Shown here one piece after another: positions 49,146 to 58,330 of a stretch of 64,000 nt of DNA. The DNA is from SCTD01 sp963781675. Its GTDB lineage: Bacteria > Actinomycetota > Actinomycetes > Mycobacteriales > SCTD01. The notes beneath the pieces are model-generated. The model was not told the DNA's origin, made no database searches, and worked only from the letters and a program-made list of their open reading frames with translations. The position numbers and the translations under genes were made by a program. Where the stretch lies: positions 1,178,001 to 1,242,000 of the forward strand of contig CAWAGF010000001.1 in assembly GCA_963781675.1 (NCBI GenBank). The letters run 5' to 3'. Within the stretch, counting starts at the first letter, position 1; each line of letters begins with the position of its first letter.

Positions 49146-51086
49146 TTGACCGACACCACCGACCTGCCGCAGGACGAGACGTCCGCGCAGGCCGCACCCC
49201 CCGCCACGGCCTCGGGGACAGCTCCCCGCACGCGGCGCCGGGCCACCAGCGGCGGCCTCGCCGCGATGGTGCTGCCCGAGCTCCAGGCCCTCGCCGGCGA
49301 CCTCGGCATCACCGGCACCGCCCGGCTGCGCAAGAGCCAGCTGATCGAGGCCATCCAGGAGAAGCAGGCCGGCGCCGGCGCCGGCGCCGCTCCCGGCGCG
49401 ACCGCTGCTCCCGCCGTCGACGGCGCTGCGCGGCAGCAGCAGGCCGACCGGACCGAGGCCGAGGCGCCGCGCGCCGAGCGCGACGACAGCGCGCGCACCG
49501 AGTCCGACGGCGAGGCCGGCGAGGGCGACCAGCCCGAGCGGATCGACCGCGGCCGCGAGCGCTTCCTCGAGCGCGAGGCCCGCCGCCAGGAGCGGCTGGC
49601 CGCAGCGGCCGCCGCCGGCGAGGAGCCCAACCCGGCCGACGTGAACCCCCAGCGCGACCGCGGCCCCCGCCAGGAGCGCGGCCCGCGCCAGGACCGCGAC
49701 GACCGCGGCCCGCGCCAGGACCGCGACGACCGCGGGCCCCGCCAGGACGGCGCCCGTCAGGACGGCGGCCGCCAGGACGGCCTGCGCACCGACCGGCCGC
49801 GGGCCGACGGCCCTGCCGGCGAGGGCCCGCGGGCCGAGGACGGCGAGCTGGGCGAAGGCGGCCGTCGTGGCCGCTTCCGCGAGCGCGGCCGCGGCCGGGG
49901 TCGCAACCGCGCGGCCGGCGACCGCTTCGACGCCGAGCCCGTGGTCAGCGACGACGACGTCCTCATCCCGGTCGGCGGGATCCTGGACATCCTCGACAAC
50001 TACGGCTTCGTGCGGACGACCGGCTACCTCACCGGCCCGAACGACGTCTACGTGTCCCTGCAGCAGGTCCGCACGTACGGCCTGCGCCGCGGCGACGCCG
50101 TCACGGGCGCCGTCCGCCAGCAGCGCGAGGGGGAGCGGCGCGACAAGTACAACGCGCTGGTCCGGCTCGACTCGGTCAACGGCATGGACCCGGAGGAGGC
50201 CAAGAAGCGGCCGGACTTCACCAAGCTGACGCCGCTCTACCCGCAGGACCGCCTGCGCCTGGAGACCGAGCCGCAGGTCCTCACCACCCGCGTCATCGAC
50301 CTGGTGATGCCGGTCGGCAAGGGCCAGCGCGCCCTCATCGTCAGCCCGCCCAAGGCCGGCAAGACGATGGTGATGCAGGCGATCGCCAACGCGATCACCA
50401 CGAACAACCCCGAGTGCCACCTCATGGTCGTCCTGGTCGACGAGCGGCCGGAGGAGGTCACCGACATGCAGCGGTCGGTGAAGGGGGAGGTCATCGCCTC
50501 GACCTTCGACCGCCCGCCGACGGACCACATCACCGTCGCCGAGCTGTCGATCGAGCGCGCCAAGCGCCTGGTGGAGCTCGGCCACGACGTGGTCGTGCTG
50601 CTCGACTCGATCACCCGCCTCGGCCGGGCCTACAACCTGGGCGCGCCGGCCAGCGGGCGCATCCTCACCGGCGGTGTCGACTCCGCGGCGCTCTACCCGC
50701 CGAAGCGCTTCCTCGGCGCGGCCCGCAACATCGAGAACGGCGGCTCGCTCACGATCTTCGCGACCGCCCTCGTCGAGACCGGCTCGGCCATGGACACCGT
50801 GATCTTCGAGGAGTTCAAGGGCACCGGCAACGCCGAGCTCAAGCTCGACCGGCGCCTCGCGGACAAGCGGATCTTCCCCGCCATCGACGTGGACGCCTCC
50901 GGCACCCGCAAGGAGGAGATCCTGCTGGCGCCGGAGGAGCTGCGGATCGTGCTGCAGCTGCGTCGCGTGCTGCACGCCCTCGACACCGGCGCCTCGCTCG
51001 AGCTGCTGCTCGACAAGATGAAGGCGACCCGTACCAACGTCGAGTTCCTCATGCAGATCAGCAAGACCACGCACGAGGAGAAGTAG
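49146..51086 (+). CDS. rho: Transcription termination factor Rho
   Basis: The TTG start after GGGAGG gives 646 residues, longer than E. coli Rho (419). The Rho N-domain (SGGLAAMVLPELQALAGDLG) is split from the RNA-binding domain (VGGILDILDNYGFVRTTGYL) by an insert of about 200 residues rich in Arg, Asp, Gln and Gly, as in other high-GC actinobacteria. The ATPase has Walker A VSPPKAGKTMVMQ, Walker B VVVLLDSITRLGRAYN, and the Q/R loops. It ends in MQISKTTHEEK. Rho unwinds RNA-DNA hybrids to end transcription. Confidence 0.96.
   Translation: MTDTTDLPQDETSAQAAPPATASGTAPRTRRRATSGGLAAMVLPELQALAGDLGITGTARLRKSQLIEAIQEKQAGAGAGAAPGATAAPAVDGAARQQQADRTEAEAPRAERDDSARTESDGEAGEGDQPERIDRGRERFLEREARRQERLAAAAAAGEEPNPADVNPQRDRGPRQERGPRQDRDDRGPRQDRDDRGPRQDGARQDGGRQDGLRTDRPRADGPAGEGPRAEDGELGEGGRRGRFRERGRGRGRNRAAGDRFDAEPVVSDDDVLIPVGGILDILDNYGFVRTTGYLTGPNDVYVSLQQVRTYGLRRGDAVTGAVRQQREGERRDKYNALVRLDSVNGMDPEEAKKRPDFTKLTPLYPQDRLRLETEPQVLTTRVIDLVMPVGKGQRALIVSPPKAGKTMVMQAIANAITTNNPECHLMVVLVDERPEEVTDMQRSVKGEVIASTFDRPPTDHITVAELSIERAKRLVELGHDVVVLLDSITRLGRAYNLGAPASGRILTGGVDSAALYPPKRFLGAARNIENGGSLTIFATALVETGSAMDTVIFEEFKGTGNAELKLDRRLADKRIFPAIDVDASGTRKEEILLAPEELRIVLQLRRVLHALDTGASLELLLDKMKATRTNVEFLMQISKTTHEEK
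49692..49745 (+). repeat. Two-copy 27-nt tandem repeat in rho
   Basis: Two adjacent 27-nt units encode DRDDRGPRQ twice, and degenerate copies (RGPRQE, RGPRQD) flank them. They make a charged, flexible, RNA-binding-like insert. Confidence 0.75.
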
Positions 51087-51136
51087 CCCCGGCTCCGCCC
51101 GCGGGTGCGTCGCTCAAGATCGGGTAGGGCGCGCCC

Positions 51137-52357
51137 ATGACGGAGTTCCTGGACGGCGACGGGCTGACCATCGCCTACCAGCCCGTCGTCGACCTCGACT
51201 CCGGTGACGTCGTCGGGTACGAAGCGCTCGCCCGCGGCCCGGTCGCCCCGGAGGACATGCTCGCGACGGCCCGCACGCACGGCCGGATCGCGGAGTTCGA
51301 CTGGACGCTGCGCGAGGCCGCCCTGCAGGGCGCGCTGGCCGCCGACCTCGGCAACAGCCTCACGCTGTTCGTCAACGTCGAGCCGGACACCCCCGCGGAG
51401 GTGCCATGGGAGCGGCTCGAGCGGGTCGACCAGGCCACCAGCAGGCTGCGGGTCGTGCTCGAGGTCACCGAGCGGGCGGTCGTGCAGCACCCCGCCGAGC
51501 TGCTGCGGCTCGTCGACTGGGCGCGCCAGCGCTCGTGGGGCATCGCGCTGGACGACATCGGCGAGGACCCGGGCAGCCTGGCGATGATGCCGTTCCTCGA
51601 GCCGGACGTGATCAAGCTGGACCTGCGGCTGGTGCAGCAGCGGCCGACCGCCGAGATCGGGCTGATCATGAGCGCGGTGCTCGCGCAGGCCGAGCGCTCC
51701 GGAGCCGCGATCGTGGCGGAGGGCGTCGAGGACGAGGTCATGCGCGAGGCCGCCCTCGCGCTCGGGGCCACCCTCGGCCAGGGCTGGCTCTACGGCCGCC
51801 CGTCCTCGCTGCCCGACCCGCTGCCGGTCGTCGACACCGTGGTGCCGCTGCACCGGAGCTGGGCGCTGCGCGACGACCCGACGCCGTTCAGCATCGTGCG
51901 CAGCGCGCTGCCGGTGCGCCGCGCCAGCAAGCGCCAGCTGCTCAGCGTCGCGGCGCACCTCGAGGAGCAGGCGGTCGCCTGGTCCGAGGGCCCGGTCGTG
52001 CTCAGCACCTTCCAGAGCGACGAGCAGCTCGACACCGCCACGCACGACCGCTACACGACGCTGGCCGGCCGCGGGTCGTTCGTCGCGGCCATGCGCAGCG
52101 GCGGGGAGCTGGAGGTCGGGCGGGGCGTCCGTACCGCCGTCCTGCCCGACGGGCACCGCCTCGGGGAGGAGTGGTCGGTGGTCGTCGTCGGCCCGCACTA
52201 CGCCGGCGCCCTGGTCGCCCGGCAGGTGGGCGCCGACCCGGCCGACGGCTACGACTACGTCGTCACCCACTCCCGCGACCTCGTCGTCGAGGCCGGCCGC
52301 TCGCTGCTGCGCCACGTGTCGCCCGCCTGGGAAGCCTCCCCGGCCGTCCTGCGTTGA
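51137..52357 (+). CDS. EAL-domain phosphodiesterase with C-terminal DICT domain
   Basis: The 406-residue protein has an EAL domain (about residues 1-225) that retains the main catalytic residues. These are E in GYEALARG, N in LFVNVEP, E in VVLEVTERA, D-D in IALDDIGEDPG, K in DVIKLDL, E in IVAEGVED and Q in LGQGWLYGRP. The C-terminal part (about 250-390, VVLSTFQSDEQLDTATHDRY) looks like a DICT sensory domain. It should hydrolyse cyclic di-GMP in response to an unknown signal. Its place between rho and rpmE breaks the usual order. Confidence 0.88.
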   Translation: MTEFLDGDGLTIAYQPVVDLDSGDVVGYEALARGPVAPEDMLATARTHGRIAEFDWTLREAALQGALAADLGNSLTLFVNVEPDTPAEVPWERLERVDQATSRLRVVLEVTERAVVQHPAELLRLVDWARQRSWGIALDDIGEDPGSLAMMPFLEPDVIKLDLRLVQQRPTAEIGLIMSAVLAQAERSGAAIVAEGVEDEVMREAALALGATLGQGWLYGRPSSLPDPLPVVDTVVPLHRSWALRDDPTPFSIVRSALPVRRASKRQLLSVAAHLEEQAVAWSEGPVVLSTFQSDEQLDTATHDRYTTLAGRGSFVAAMRSGGELEVGRGVRTAVLPDGHRLGEEWSVVVVGPHYAGALVARQVGADPADGYDYVVTHSRDLVVEAGRSLLRHVSPAWEASPAVLR

Positions 52358-52455
52358 CCGAGGCGGTGCGCCGCTCTGGCACACTGGTCCCCGCACGAGC
52401 ACCGGTTCCCCGCTGACCGCGGACCCGGCGGCTCCCCTGACCGAGAGGCACCGCC

Positions 52456-52668
52456 ATGAAGGCCGACATCCACCCGACGTACGTCGAGACGACGGTGAGC
52501 TGCACCTGCGGCAACACCTTCACGACGAAGAGCACCGAGCCGAGCGGCGCCATCAGCGCCGACGTCTGCTCGCAGTGCCACCCCTTCTACACGGGCAAGC
52601 AGAAGATCCTCGACACCGGTGGCCGCGTCGCCAAGTTCGAGCAGCGCTTCGGCAAGCGCTCCAAGTAG
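52456..52668 (+). CDS. rpmE: 50S ribosomal protein L31, zinc (C+) form
   Basis: The 70-residue protein begins MKADIHPTYVETTVSCTCGN and has zinc ligands at C16/C18 (C-T-C) and C37/C40 (C-S-Q-C), so it is the zinc-binding form. GAISADVCSQCHPFYTGKQK and FEQRFGKRSK are typical. Expression under zinc limitation is often replaced by a C- form, which is not in the window. A strong GAGAGGC site precedes the ATG. Confidence 0.96.
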   Translation: MKADIHPTYVETTVSCTCGNTFTTKSTEPSGAISADVCSQCHPFYTGKQKILDTGGRVAKFEQRFGKRSK

Positions 52669-52677
52669 CTGTCCCGC

Positions 52678-52706
52678 GGCGCCCGTCCCCTCTGGGGGCG
52701 GGCGCC
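52678..52706 (+). terminator. Hairpin between rpmE and prfA
   Basis: GGCGCCCGTCCCC and GGGGGCGGGCGCC form a 13-bp stem with a TCT loop. It could end or attenuate rpmE transcription, since prfA follows 24 nt later and must be reached by read-through or another promoter. Confidence 0.65.
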
Positions 52707-52729
52707 GTTCGCATGTCCCGAGGAGCCGC

Positions 52730-53788
52730 ATGTCGAACACCACGCCCACCGACGCCGCGCTCGCGGAGTACGCCGAGCTCGAGGACCAGCTCGCCGACCC
52801 CGACGTGCACGCCGACCAGGGGCGCGCCCGCGAGCTCGGCCGCCGCTACGCCGAGCTGGGCCCGCTGGTGGCTGCCATCCGCGAGGCCGAGGCGGTGACC
52901 GGCGACCTCGAGGCCGCCCGGGAGCTCGGCATGGACGACGAGGCCGGCGAGCTCGAGGAGGGCCTGCGCGAGCTCGAGGCGCGCATCCGCGACCTGCTCG
53001 TGCCGCGCGACCCGGCCGACGGCAACGACTGCCTGCTGGAGGTCAAGGCGGGGGAGGGCGGCGACGAGAGCGCGCTGTTCGCCGGCGACCTGGTGCGCAT
53101 GTACACCCGCTACGCCGAGCAGCGCGGCTGGAAGATCGAGACGATCAGCGCGACCGAGGGCGAGCTCGGCGGCTACAAGGACATCCAGCTCGCCGTGAAG
53201 AGCCGCGACCCGGCCAACCCGGTCTACGGCCGGCTGAAGTACGAGGGCGGCGTGCACCGCGTCCAGCGCGTCCCGGTCACCGAGTCGCAGGGCCGCATCC
53301 ACACGTCCGCGGCCGGCGTGCTGGTGCTGCCGGAGGCGGAGGAGGTCGACGTGACCATCGACCAGAACGACCTGCGCATCGACGTCTACCGCTCGAGCGG
53401 TCCCGGCGGCCAGAGCGTCAACACCACCGACTCGGCCGTGCGCATCACGCACCTGCCGACCGGCGTCACGGTGGCCATGCAGAACGAGAAGAGCCAGCTG
53501 CAGAACCGCGAGGCCGGCATGCGCGTGCTGCGCGCCCGGCTGCTGGCGCTCGCGCTCGAGGAGCAGGCCGCCAAGGACAGCGCGACCCGCGGCGCCCAGA
53601 TCCGCACCGTCGACCGCAGCGAGAAGGTCCGGACGTACAACTTCCCGGACAACCGCGTCGCCGACCACCGCAGCGGCTACAAGGCCAACAACCTCATGCA
53701 GGTGCTGGACGGCGACCTCGACCCCGTCATCCAGTCCCTCGTGGACGCCGACACCGCCGCCAAGCTCGCCGGAGAGGACAGCGCATGA
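52730..53788 (+). CDS. prfA: Peptide chain release factor 1
   Basis: The 352-residue factor reads UAA and UAG. The catalytic loop is RSSGPGGQSVNTTDSAVRIT (GGQ). The anticodon-like tripeptide segment is in VPVTESQGRIHTSAAGVLVL, and the N-terminal coiled coil spans about residues 10-90. TYNFPDNRVADHRSGYK is the usual end of domain 4. It overlaps prmC by ATGA, whose product methylates the GGQ glutamine. Confidence 0.96.
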   Translation: MSNTTPTDAALAEYAELEDQLADPDVHADQGRARELGRRYAELGPLVAAIREAEAVTGDLEAARELGMDDEAGELEEGLRELEARIRDLLVPRDPADGNDCLLEVKAGEGGDESALFAGDLVRMYTRYAEQRGWKIETISATEGELGGYKDIQLAVKSRDPANPVYGRLKYEGGVHRVQRVPVTESQGRIHTSAAGVLVLPEAEEVDVTIDQNDLRIDVYRSSGPGGQSVNTTDSAVRITHLPTGVTVAMQNEKSQLQNREAGMRVLRARLLALALEEQAAKDSATRGAQIRTVDRSEKVRTYNFPDNRVADHRSGYKANNLMQVLDGDLDPVIQSLVDADTAAKLAGEDSA

Positions 53789-54650
53789 CCCCGCTGCGCA
53801 CAGCCGTACGGACCGCGACCGACCGCCTCGCCGAGGCCGGCGTCGACAGCCCGGAGCACGACGCCCGCGCGCTCGCCGTGCACGTCCTGGGCCTGGCCAG
53901 GCCGTCCGACCTGCTGGTGGTGGACGAGCTCGACGAGCACCAGAGCAGCGCGTACGAGGAGCTCGTCTCCCGCCGGGCGGCCCGCGTGCCGCTGCAGCAC
54001 CTGACCGGCAGCGTCGGCTTCCGCTACATCGAGCTCGAGGTCGGGCCGGGGTGTTCGTCCCGCGGCCGGAGACCGAGTCGGTCGTGCAGTGGGCGGTCGA
54101 CGCGCTCGAGGGCGTGGAGCGGCCGCTCTGCGTGGACCTGTGCACGGGCAGCGGCACGATCGCCTTCGCCCTCGCCAACGAGGTGCCGGGCGCGACCGTG
54201 CACGCCGTCGAGCGCGACCCCGACGCGCTGGAGTGGACCCGCCGCAACGCCGCCAACCGGGTGAAGGCCGGCGACCCCGAGGTGCAGCTGCACCTCGGCT
54301 CGGCGGAGGACGCGCTGCCCGGCCTCGACGGCACGCTCGACCTCGTCATCAGCAACCCGCCGTACGTCGCGACCACCGAGGCGCACATCCCCGACCCGGA
54401 GGTCGTCGACCACGACCCGGGGATCGCGCTGTGGGCCGGCGAGGACGGCCTGGACGTGATCCGGCTGGTCGAGCAGGCCGCGCGCCGGCTGCTCAAGCCC
54501 GGCGGCCTCGTCGTCGTCGAGCACTCCGACCGCCAGGGCCGCACGGCGCCCGCGCTGTTCGAGCAGGCCGGCGGCTGGAGCGAGGTCCAGGACCACAGGG
54601 ACTACGCCGACCGGGACCGCTACGTCACCGCCCGCTGGACGCCGTCGTGA
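53785..54650 (+). CDS. prmC: Release factor glutamine methyltransferase (frameshift)
   Basis: This protein has an N-terminal helical domain (MTPLRTAVRTATDRLAEAG to AARVPLQHLTGSVGFRYIEL) and a SAM-binding domain. VFVPRPETESVVQWAV, VDLCTGSGTIAFALANEVPG and LVISNPPYVATTEAHIPD (NPPY) are diagnostic. The frame breaks near 54048 inside the conserved V-G-P-G-V-F-V-P segment. This one requires a missing base (or two extra), unlike the +1 breaks elsewhere. It methylates the GGQ glutamine of PrfA/PrfB. Confidence 0.9.
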
Positions 54651-55285
54651 TCGTCCACGACGTCACCGGCGACAGCGCCGAGGGCGTGCGCGAGGCCGTC
54701 TCGGCGCTGCGGCGCGGCGACCTCGCGGTGCTGCCGACCGACACGGTCTACGGGATCGCGGCGGACGCCTTCTCGCCGCCGGCCGTCGACCGGCTGCTCG
54801 CCGCGAAGGGTCGCGGGCGGGACATGCCCGTCCCCGTGCTCGTCGGCTCCTGGCGGGGCCTCGACGGGCTGGCCGACCACGTGACGCCGTCCATGCGCAG
54901 CCTGGTCGAGGCGTTCTGGCCCGGGCCGCTGACCGTCATCGTGCGGGCCGCGCCGTCGCTGGCCTGGGACCTGGGGGAGACCCGCGGGACGGTGGCCGTC
55001 CGGATGCCGCTCCACCCGGTCGCGCTCGCGGTGCTCGCCGAGACCGGCCCGCTGGCGGTCAGCAGCGCCAACCGCACCGGGATGCCGCCCGCCACCACGG
55101 CCGCCGAGGCGCTCGAGCAGCTCGGCAGCAGTGTCGCCGTCTACCTCGAGGGCGGCAGCAGCGGCGACGCCGTGCCCTCCACGATCGTCGACCTCACCGG
55201 CGAGCACCCGCAGGTGCGCCGGGCCGGCGCGCTCGCGCTCGAGGACCTGCAGGCGGTGCTCCCCGAGGTCGAGGGGCCCCGATGA
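54647..55285 (+). CDS. sua5: L-threonylcarbamoyladenylate synthase
   Basis: The 212-residue YrdC/Sua5 protein begins VIVHDVTGDSAEGVREAVSA. It contains LAVLPTDTVYGIAADAFSP and FWPGPLTVIVRA, with AVSSANRTGMPPATTAAEAL as the ATP-site loop. It makes the threonylcarbamoyl-AMP used for t6A modification of tRNA. The GTG overlaps the prmC stop, and ATGA overlap links it to the next gene. The long C-terminal Sua5 domain is absent, so it is the short form. Confidence 0.94.
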   Translation: MIVHDVTGDSAEGVREAVSALRRGDLAVLPTDTVYGIAADAFSPPAVDRLLAAKGRGRDMPVPVLVGSWRGLDGLADHVTPSMRSLVEAFWPGPLTVIVRAAPSLAWDLGETRGTVAVRMPLHPVALAVLAETGPLAVSSANRTGMPPATTAAEALEQLGSSVAVYLEGGSSGDAVPSTIVDLTGEHPQVRRAGALALEDLQAVLPEVEGPR

Positions 55286-55863
55286 GCGAGCCCGCCGTCT
55301 TCCGGGTGCTGCACGTCTGCACCGGCAACATCTGCCGCTCCCCGATGGCCGAGCGGCTCATGCGCTCCGGCCTGGACAGCCGGCTCGGCCCGGACGCCGA
55401 CCGCTTCGTCGTGGCCTCGGCCGGCACCTGGGGCCACAGCGGCTCGCCGATGGAGCCGCACGCCGCGTCGACGCTGCACTCCTGGGGCGTCGACGGCAGC
55501 GACTTCCGCGCGCGCGAGCTGGTGGCCGAGCACGTCGCCGCGGCCGACCTCGTGCTGACGGCCACCCGCGAGCACCGCGCCTCCGCGGTGGTGCTCCAGC
55601 CGCGGGCGGCGGCGCGCACGTTCACGCTGCGCGAGTTCGCCCGGCTCACCGCCGGCCTCGGCCCGCTGCAGGCCGCCGACCCCGTCGAGCGGGCGCACGA
55701 GCTGGTGCGGGCCGCCGCAGGCCGCCGCGGGCTGGTGCCGCCGGCCAGTCCGCGCGACGACGACCTGGCCGACCCGTACCAGGGGCCGGCGTCGGGCTTC
55801 GAGGCCTGCGCGGACCTCGTGGCGGCCAGCCTGCGCGGCCCGCTCGACCTGCTCGCCGGCTGA
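55282..55863 (+). CDS. Low-molecular-weight protein tyrosine phosphatase
   Basis: The 193-residue protein has the P-loop LHVCTGNICRSPMAERLM (C-x5-R-S) and the general acid loop region DDLADPYQGPASGFEACADL. Acting on phosphotyrosine in polysaccharide export or signalling is typical. It sits between sua5 and glyA and is absent from the M. tuberculosis order, so it is an insertion in this lineage. Confidence 0.93.
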   Translation: MSEPAVFRVLHVCTGNICRSPMAERLMRSGLDSRLGPDADRFVVASAGTWGHSGSPMEPHAASTLHSWGVDGSDFRARELVAEHVAAADLVLTATREHRASAVVLQPRAAARTFTLREFARLTAGLGPLQAADPVERAHELVRAAAGRRGLVPPASPRDDDLADPYQGPASGFEACADLVAASLRGPLDLLAG

Positions 55864-55874
55864 GCGGCCACCGC

Positions 55875-55880
55875 TAGTCT
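55875..55880 (+). promoter_or_regulatory. -10 element of glyA
   Basis: TAGTCT lies 6 nt before the ATG at 55887 with no clear ribosome-binding site. Confidence 0.45.
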
Positions 55881-55886
55881 CGGAGC

Positions 55887-57200
55887 ATGACTTTCTGGGG
55901 ACCGGACTTCGAGCAGCTGCAGCAGGTCGACCCGGAGATCGCGGGGGTCGTCACCGACGAGCTCGCGCGCCTGCGCGGGGGCCTCCAGCTCATCGCCAGC
56001 GAGAACTTCACCAGCCCCGCGGTGCTCGCGGCGCTCGGCTCCACGCTGTCGAACAAGTACGCCGAGGGCTACCCCGGCAAGCGCTACTACGGCGGCTGCG
56101 AGGTCGTCGACGTCGCCGAGCAGATCGGCATCGACCGGGCCAAGCAGCTGTTCGGCGCCGACCACGCCAACCTCCAGCCGCACTCGGGCGCCAGCGCCAA
56201 CCTCGCTGTGTACGGCGCGTTCCTGCAGCCGGGCGACACCGTCCTGGCGATGTCGCTGCCGCACGGCGGCCACCTCACGCACGGCACCAAGGTGTCCTTC
56301 AGCGGCAAGTGGTTCAACGCCGTCCACTACGGCGTCGCGCAGGGCTCCGAGGACATCGACTACGACCAGATGCGGTCGCTCGCCCGCGAGCACAAGCCCA
56401 AGATGATCATCGCCGGCGGCTCGGCGATCCCGCGGCTGATCGACTTCGCCGCCTTCCGCGAGGTGGCGGACGAGGTCGGCGCGGTCTTCATGGTCGACGC
56501 CGCGCACTTCATCGGCCTGGTCGCCGGGAAGGCGATCCCCAGCCCGGTCCCGCACGCCGACGTCGTCACCTTCACCACCCACAAGGTGCTGCGCGGCCCG
56601 CGCGGCGGCGCCTTCGTGTGCAAGGAGGAGCACGCCGCCAAGCTCGACAAGGCCGTCTTCCCGATGATGCAGGGCGGCCCGCTGATGCACGCGGTCGCGG
56701 CCAAGGCCGTGAACTTCAAGGAGTGCATGAGCCCCGAGTACCAGGCCTACACCCGCCAGGTCATCACCAACGCGCAGGCGCTCACCGAGGCGCTCGCCGC
56801 GGAGGGCATGCGCCCGGTCACCGGCGGCACCGACACCCACCTCGCGCTGCTCGACCTGCAGGGCATGGGCGTCTCCGGCAAGGACGCGGAGGCCCGCTGC
56901 GACCGCGCCGGCATCGTGCTCAACAAGAACGCCATCCCGTACGACCCGCAGCCCGCGTCCATCGCCTCCGGCGTGCGCGTCGGCACGCCCAGCGTCACCA
57001 CGCAGGGCATGACCGAGGGCGACATGAAGGAGATCGGCTCGCTCATCGGCCGGGCCGTGCGGGACGAGGACGGCTCGGCGGCCGAGGAGGTCCGCGCCGG
57101 CGTGCAGGCCCTGGTCGAGGCGCACCCGGCGTACGGCCGCCCGGAGACCGTGCGCGCCACGAGCGCGTCGGGCGCGGACGACGACCCTGCGCCCAGCTAG
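55887..57200 (+). CDS. glyA: Serine hydroxymethyltransferase
   Basis: The 437-residue PLP enzyme interconverts serine and glycine with tetrahydrofolate. Motifs include IASENFTSPAVLAALGSTLS, KYAEGYPGKRYYGGCEVVD, LQPHSGASANLAVYGAF and the PLP lysine in DVVTFTTHKVLRGPRGGAF. FMVDAAHFIGLVAGKAIPSP covers the PLP aspartate and histidine. The C-terminal tail (SASGADDDPAPS) is an added acidic extension. Confidence 0.97.
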   Translation: MTFWGPDFEQLQQVDPEIAGVVTDELARLRGGLQLIASENFTSPAVLAALGSTLSNKYAEGYPGKRYYGGCEVVDVAEQIGIDRAKQLFGADHANLQPHSGASANLAVYGAFLQPGDTVLAMSLPHGGHLTHGTKVSFSGKWFNAVHYGVAQGSEDIDYDQMRSLAREHKPKMIIAGGSAIPRLIDFAAFREVADEVGAVFMVDAAHFIGLVAGKAIPSPVPHADVVTFTTHKVLRGPRGGAFVCKEEHAAKLDKAVFPMMQGGPLMHAVAAKAVNFKECMSPEYQAYTRQVITNAQALTEALAAEGMRPVTGGTDTHLALLDLQGMGVSGKDAEARCDRAGIVLNKNAIPYDPQPASIASGVRVGTPSVTTQGMTEGDMKEIGSLIGRAVRDEDGSAAEEVRAGVQALVEAHPAYGRPETVRATSASGADDDPAPS

Positions 57201-57211
57201 CGTTCCGCTCC

Positions 57212-58330
57212 GTGCGCGAGTACCTGCTCGTCCTGTGCGTCGCGGCGGCCGTCACGTACCTCCTGACGCCCGTCGCGCGCCGCTTCGCCCTCCGCACGGG
57301 GGCGATGGCCGAGCCGCGTGACCGCGACGTGCACGCCGTCCCGACGCCGCGCCTGGGCGGGCTCGCGATGTACGGCGGGGTGTGCGCGGCGTTCCTCGTC
57401 GCCAGCTCGCTGCCCGCGCTGTCCCGCGTGTTCAAGTACTCCGACGTGGAGGCGACCGTCGTGGCGGGCGGGCTGATCGTGCTGCTCGGCGCCGTGGACG
57501 ACCGCTGGGGCATCGACGCCCTGACCAAGCTGGCCGGCCAGGTGCTCGCCGCCGGCGTGATGGTGCTGATCGGGCTGCAGCTGCTCACGCTGACCGTGCC
57601 CGGCGTCGGCGCCATCTCGCTCGGGCCGGAGAGCGTCATCCTCACCGTCGCGATCACGCTGCTCACGGTCAACGCCATCAACTTCGTCGACGGCCTGGAC
57701 GGGCTGGCCGCCGGCGTGGGCGCGATCGCCGCACTGGCCTTCTTCGCCTTCTCCTACTCCCTCGCCAGCGGGGGGGTGACCGGCGGCGTGGCGCAGGACC
57801 GCATCACGTCGCCGACCCTGATCGCGGTCGTGCTGGCCGGTGCGTGCCTGGGCTTCCTGCCGCACAACTTCAACCCGGCGCGCATCTTCATGGGCGACTC
57901 GGGCTCGATGCTCATCGGGCTCATGCTGTCCGCCGCCGTCATCAGCCTCACCGGGCAGGTCAGCTACGCCAACCTGTCCGTCAGCGCGCAGTTCCCGGTG
58001 CTGCTGCCGTTGCTGCTGCCCTTCGCGGTGCTGGCCGTCCCCGTGCTGGACCTGCTGCTGGCCGTCATCCGCCGCACGAGGGCTGGCCGGTCGCCGTTCG
58101 CGCCGGACAAGGAGCACCTGCACCACCGGCTCATGGAGATCGGGCACAGCCACACCCGGGCCGTGCTGATCATGTACGTCTGGACCGCCCTGCTGGCCTT
58201 CGGGATGGTCGCCGTCTCCGTGAGCGGCGGACCGCTGCCCGTGCTGGCCGGCCTGGGGCTGGCCGCTGCGGTGGCGCTGGTCGTCTCCCGCGTGCCGAAG
58301 CTGCGCGCCGTGAACCCCGAGGACCGGTGA
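57212..58330 (+). CDS. rfe: Undecaprenyl-phosphate N-acetylhexosamine-1-phosphate transferase (WecA/Rfe/TagO family)
   Basis: The 372-residue membrane protein has about eleven helices. The catalytic loops are VPTPRLGGLAMYGGV, LLGAVDDRWGIDALTKLAGQ (D-D), INFVDGLDGLAAGVGAI (second aspartate), PARIFMGDSGSMLIGLML and the C-terminal KEHLHHRLMEIGH (H-x-H-H-R). It transfers a sugar-1-phosphate to undecaprenyl phosphate and starts a cell-wall polymer such as arabinogalactan or teichoic-acid linkage. M. tuberculosis rfe (Rv1302) has the same place before the atp operon. Confidence 0.95.
   Translation: MREYLLVLCVAAAVTYLLTPVARRFALRTGAMAEPRDRDVHAVPTPRLGGLAMYGGVCAAFLVASSLPALSRVFKYSDVEATVVAGGLIVLLGAVDDRWGIDALTKLAGQVLAAGVMVLIGLQLLTLTVPGVGAISLGPESVILTVAITLLTVNAINFVDGLDGLAAGVGAIAALAFFAFSYSLASGGVTGGVAQDRITSPTLIAVVLAGACLGFLPHNFNPARIFMGDSGSMLIGLMLSAAVISLTGQVSYANLSVSAQFPVLLPLLLPFAVLAVPVLDLLLAVIRRTRAGRSPFAPDKEHLHHRLMEIGHSHTRAVLIMYVWTALLAFGMVAVSVSGGPLPVLAGLGLAAAVALVVSRVPKLRAVNPEDR

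Noticed and set aside
52354..52400. TTGACC plus CACACT as a promoter for rpmE
   Set aside because: The spacer is 20 nt, too long, and TTGA is the end of the upstream gene.
54040..54056. Programmed frameshift in prmC
   Set aside because: No slippery heptamer or downstream pseudoknot is seen, and prmC is not known to use recoding.
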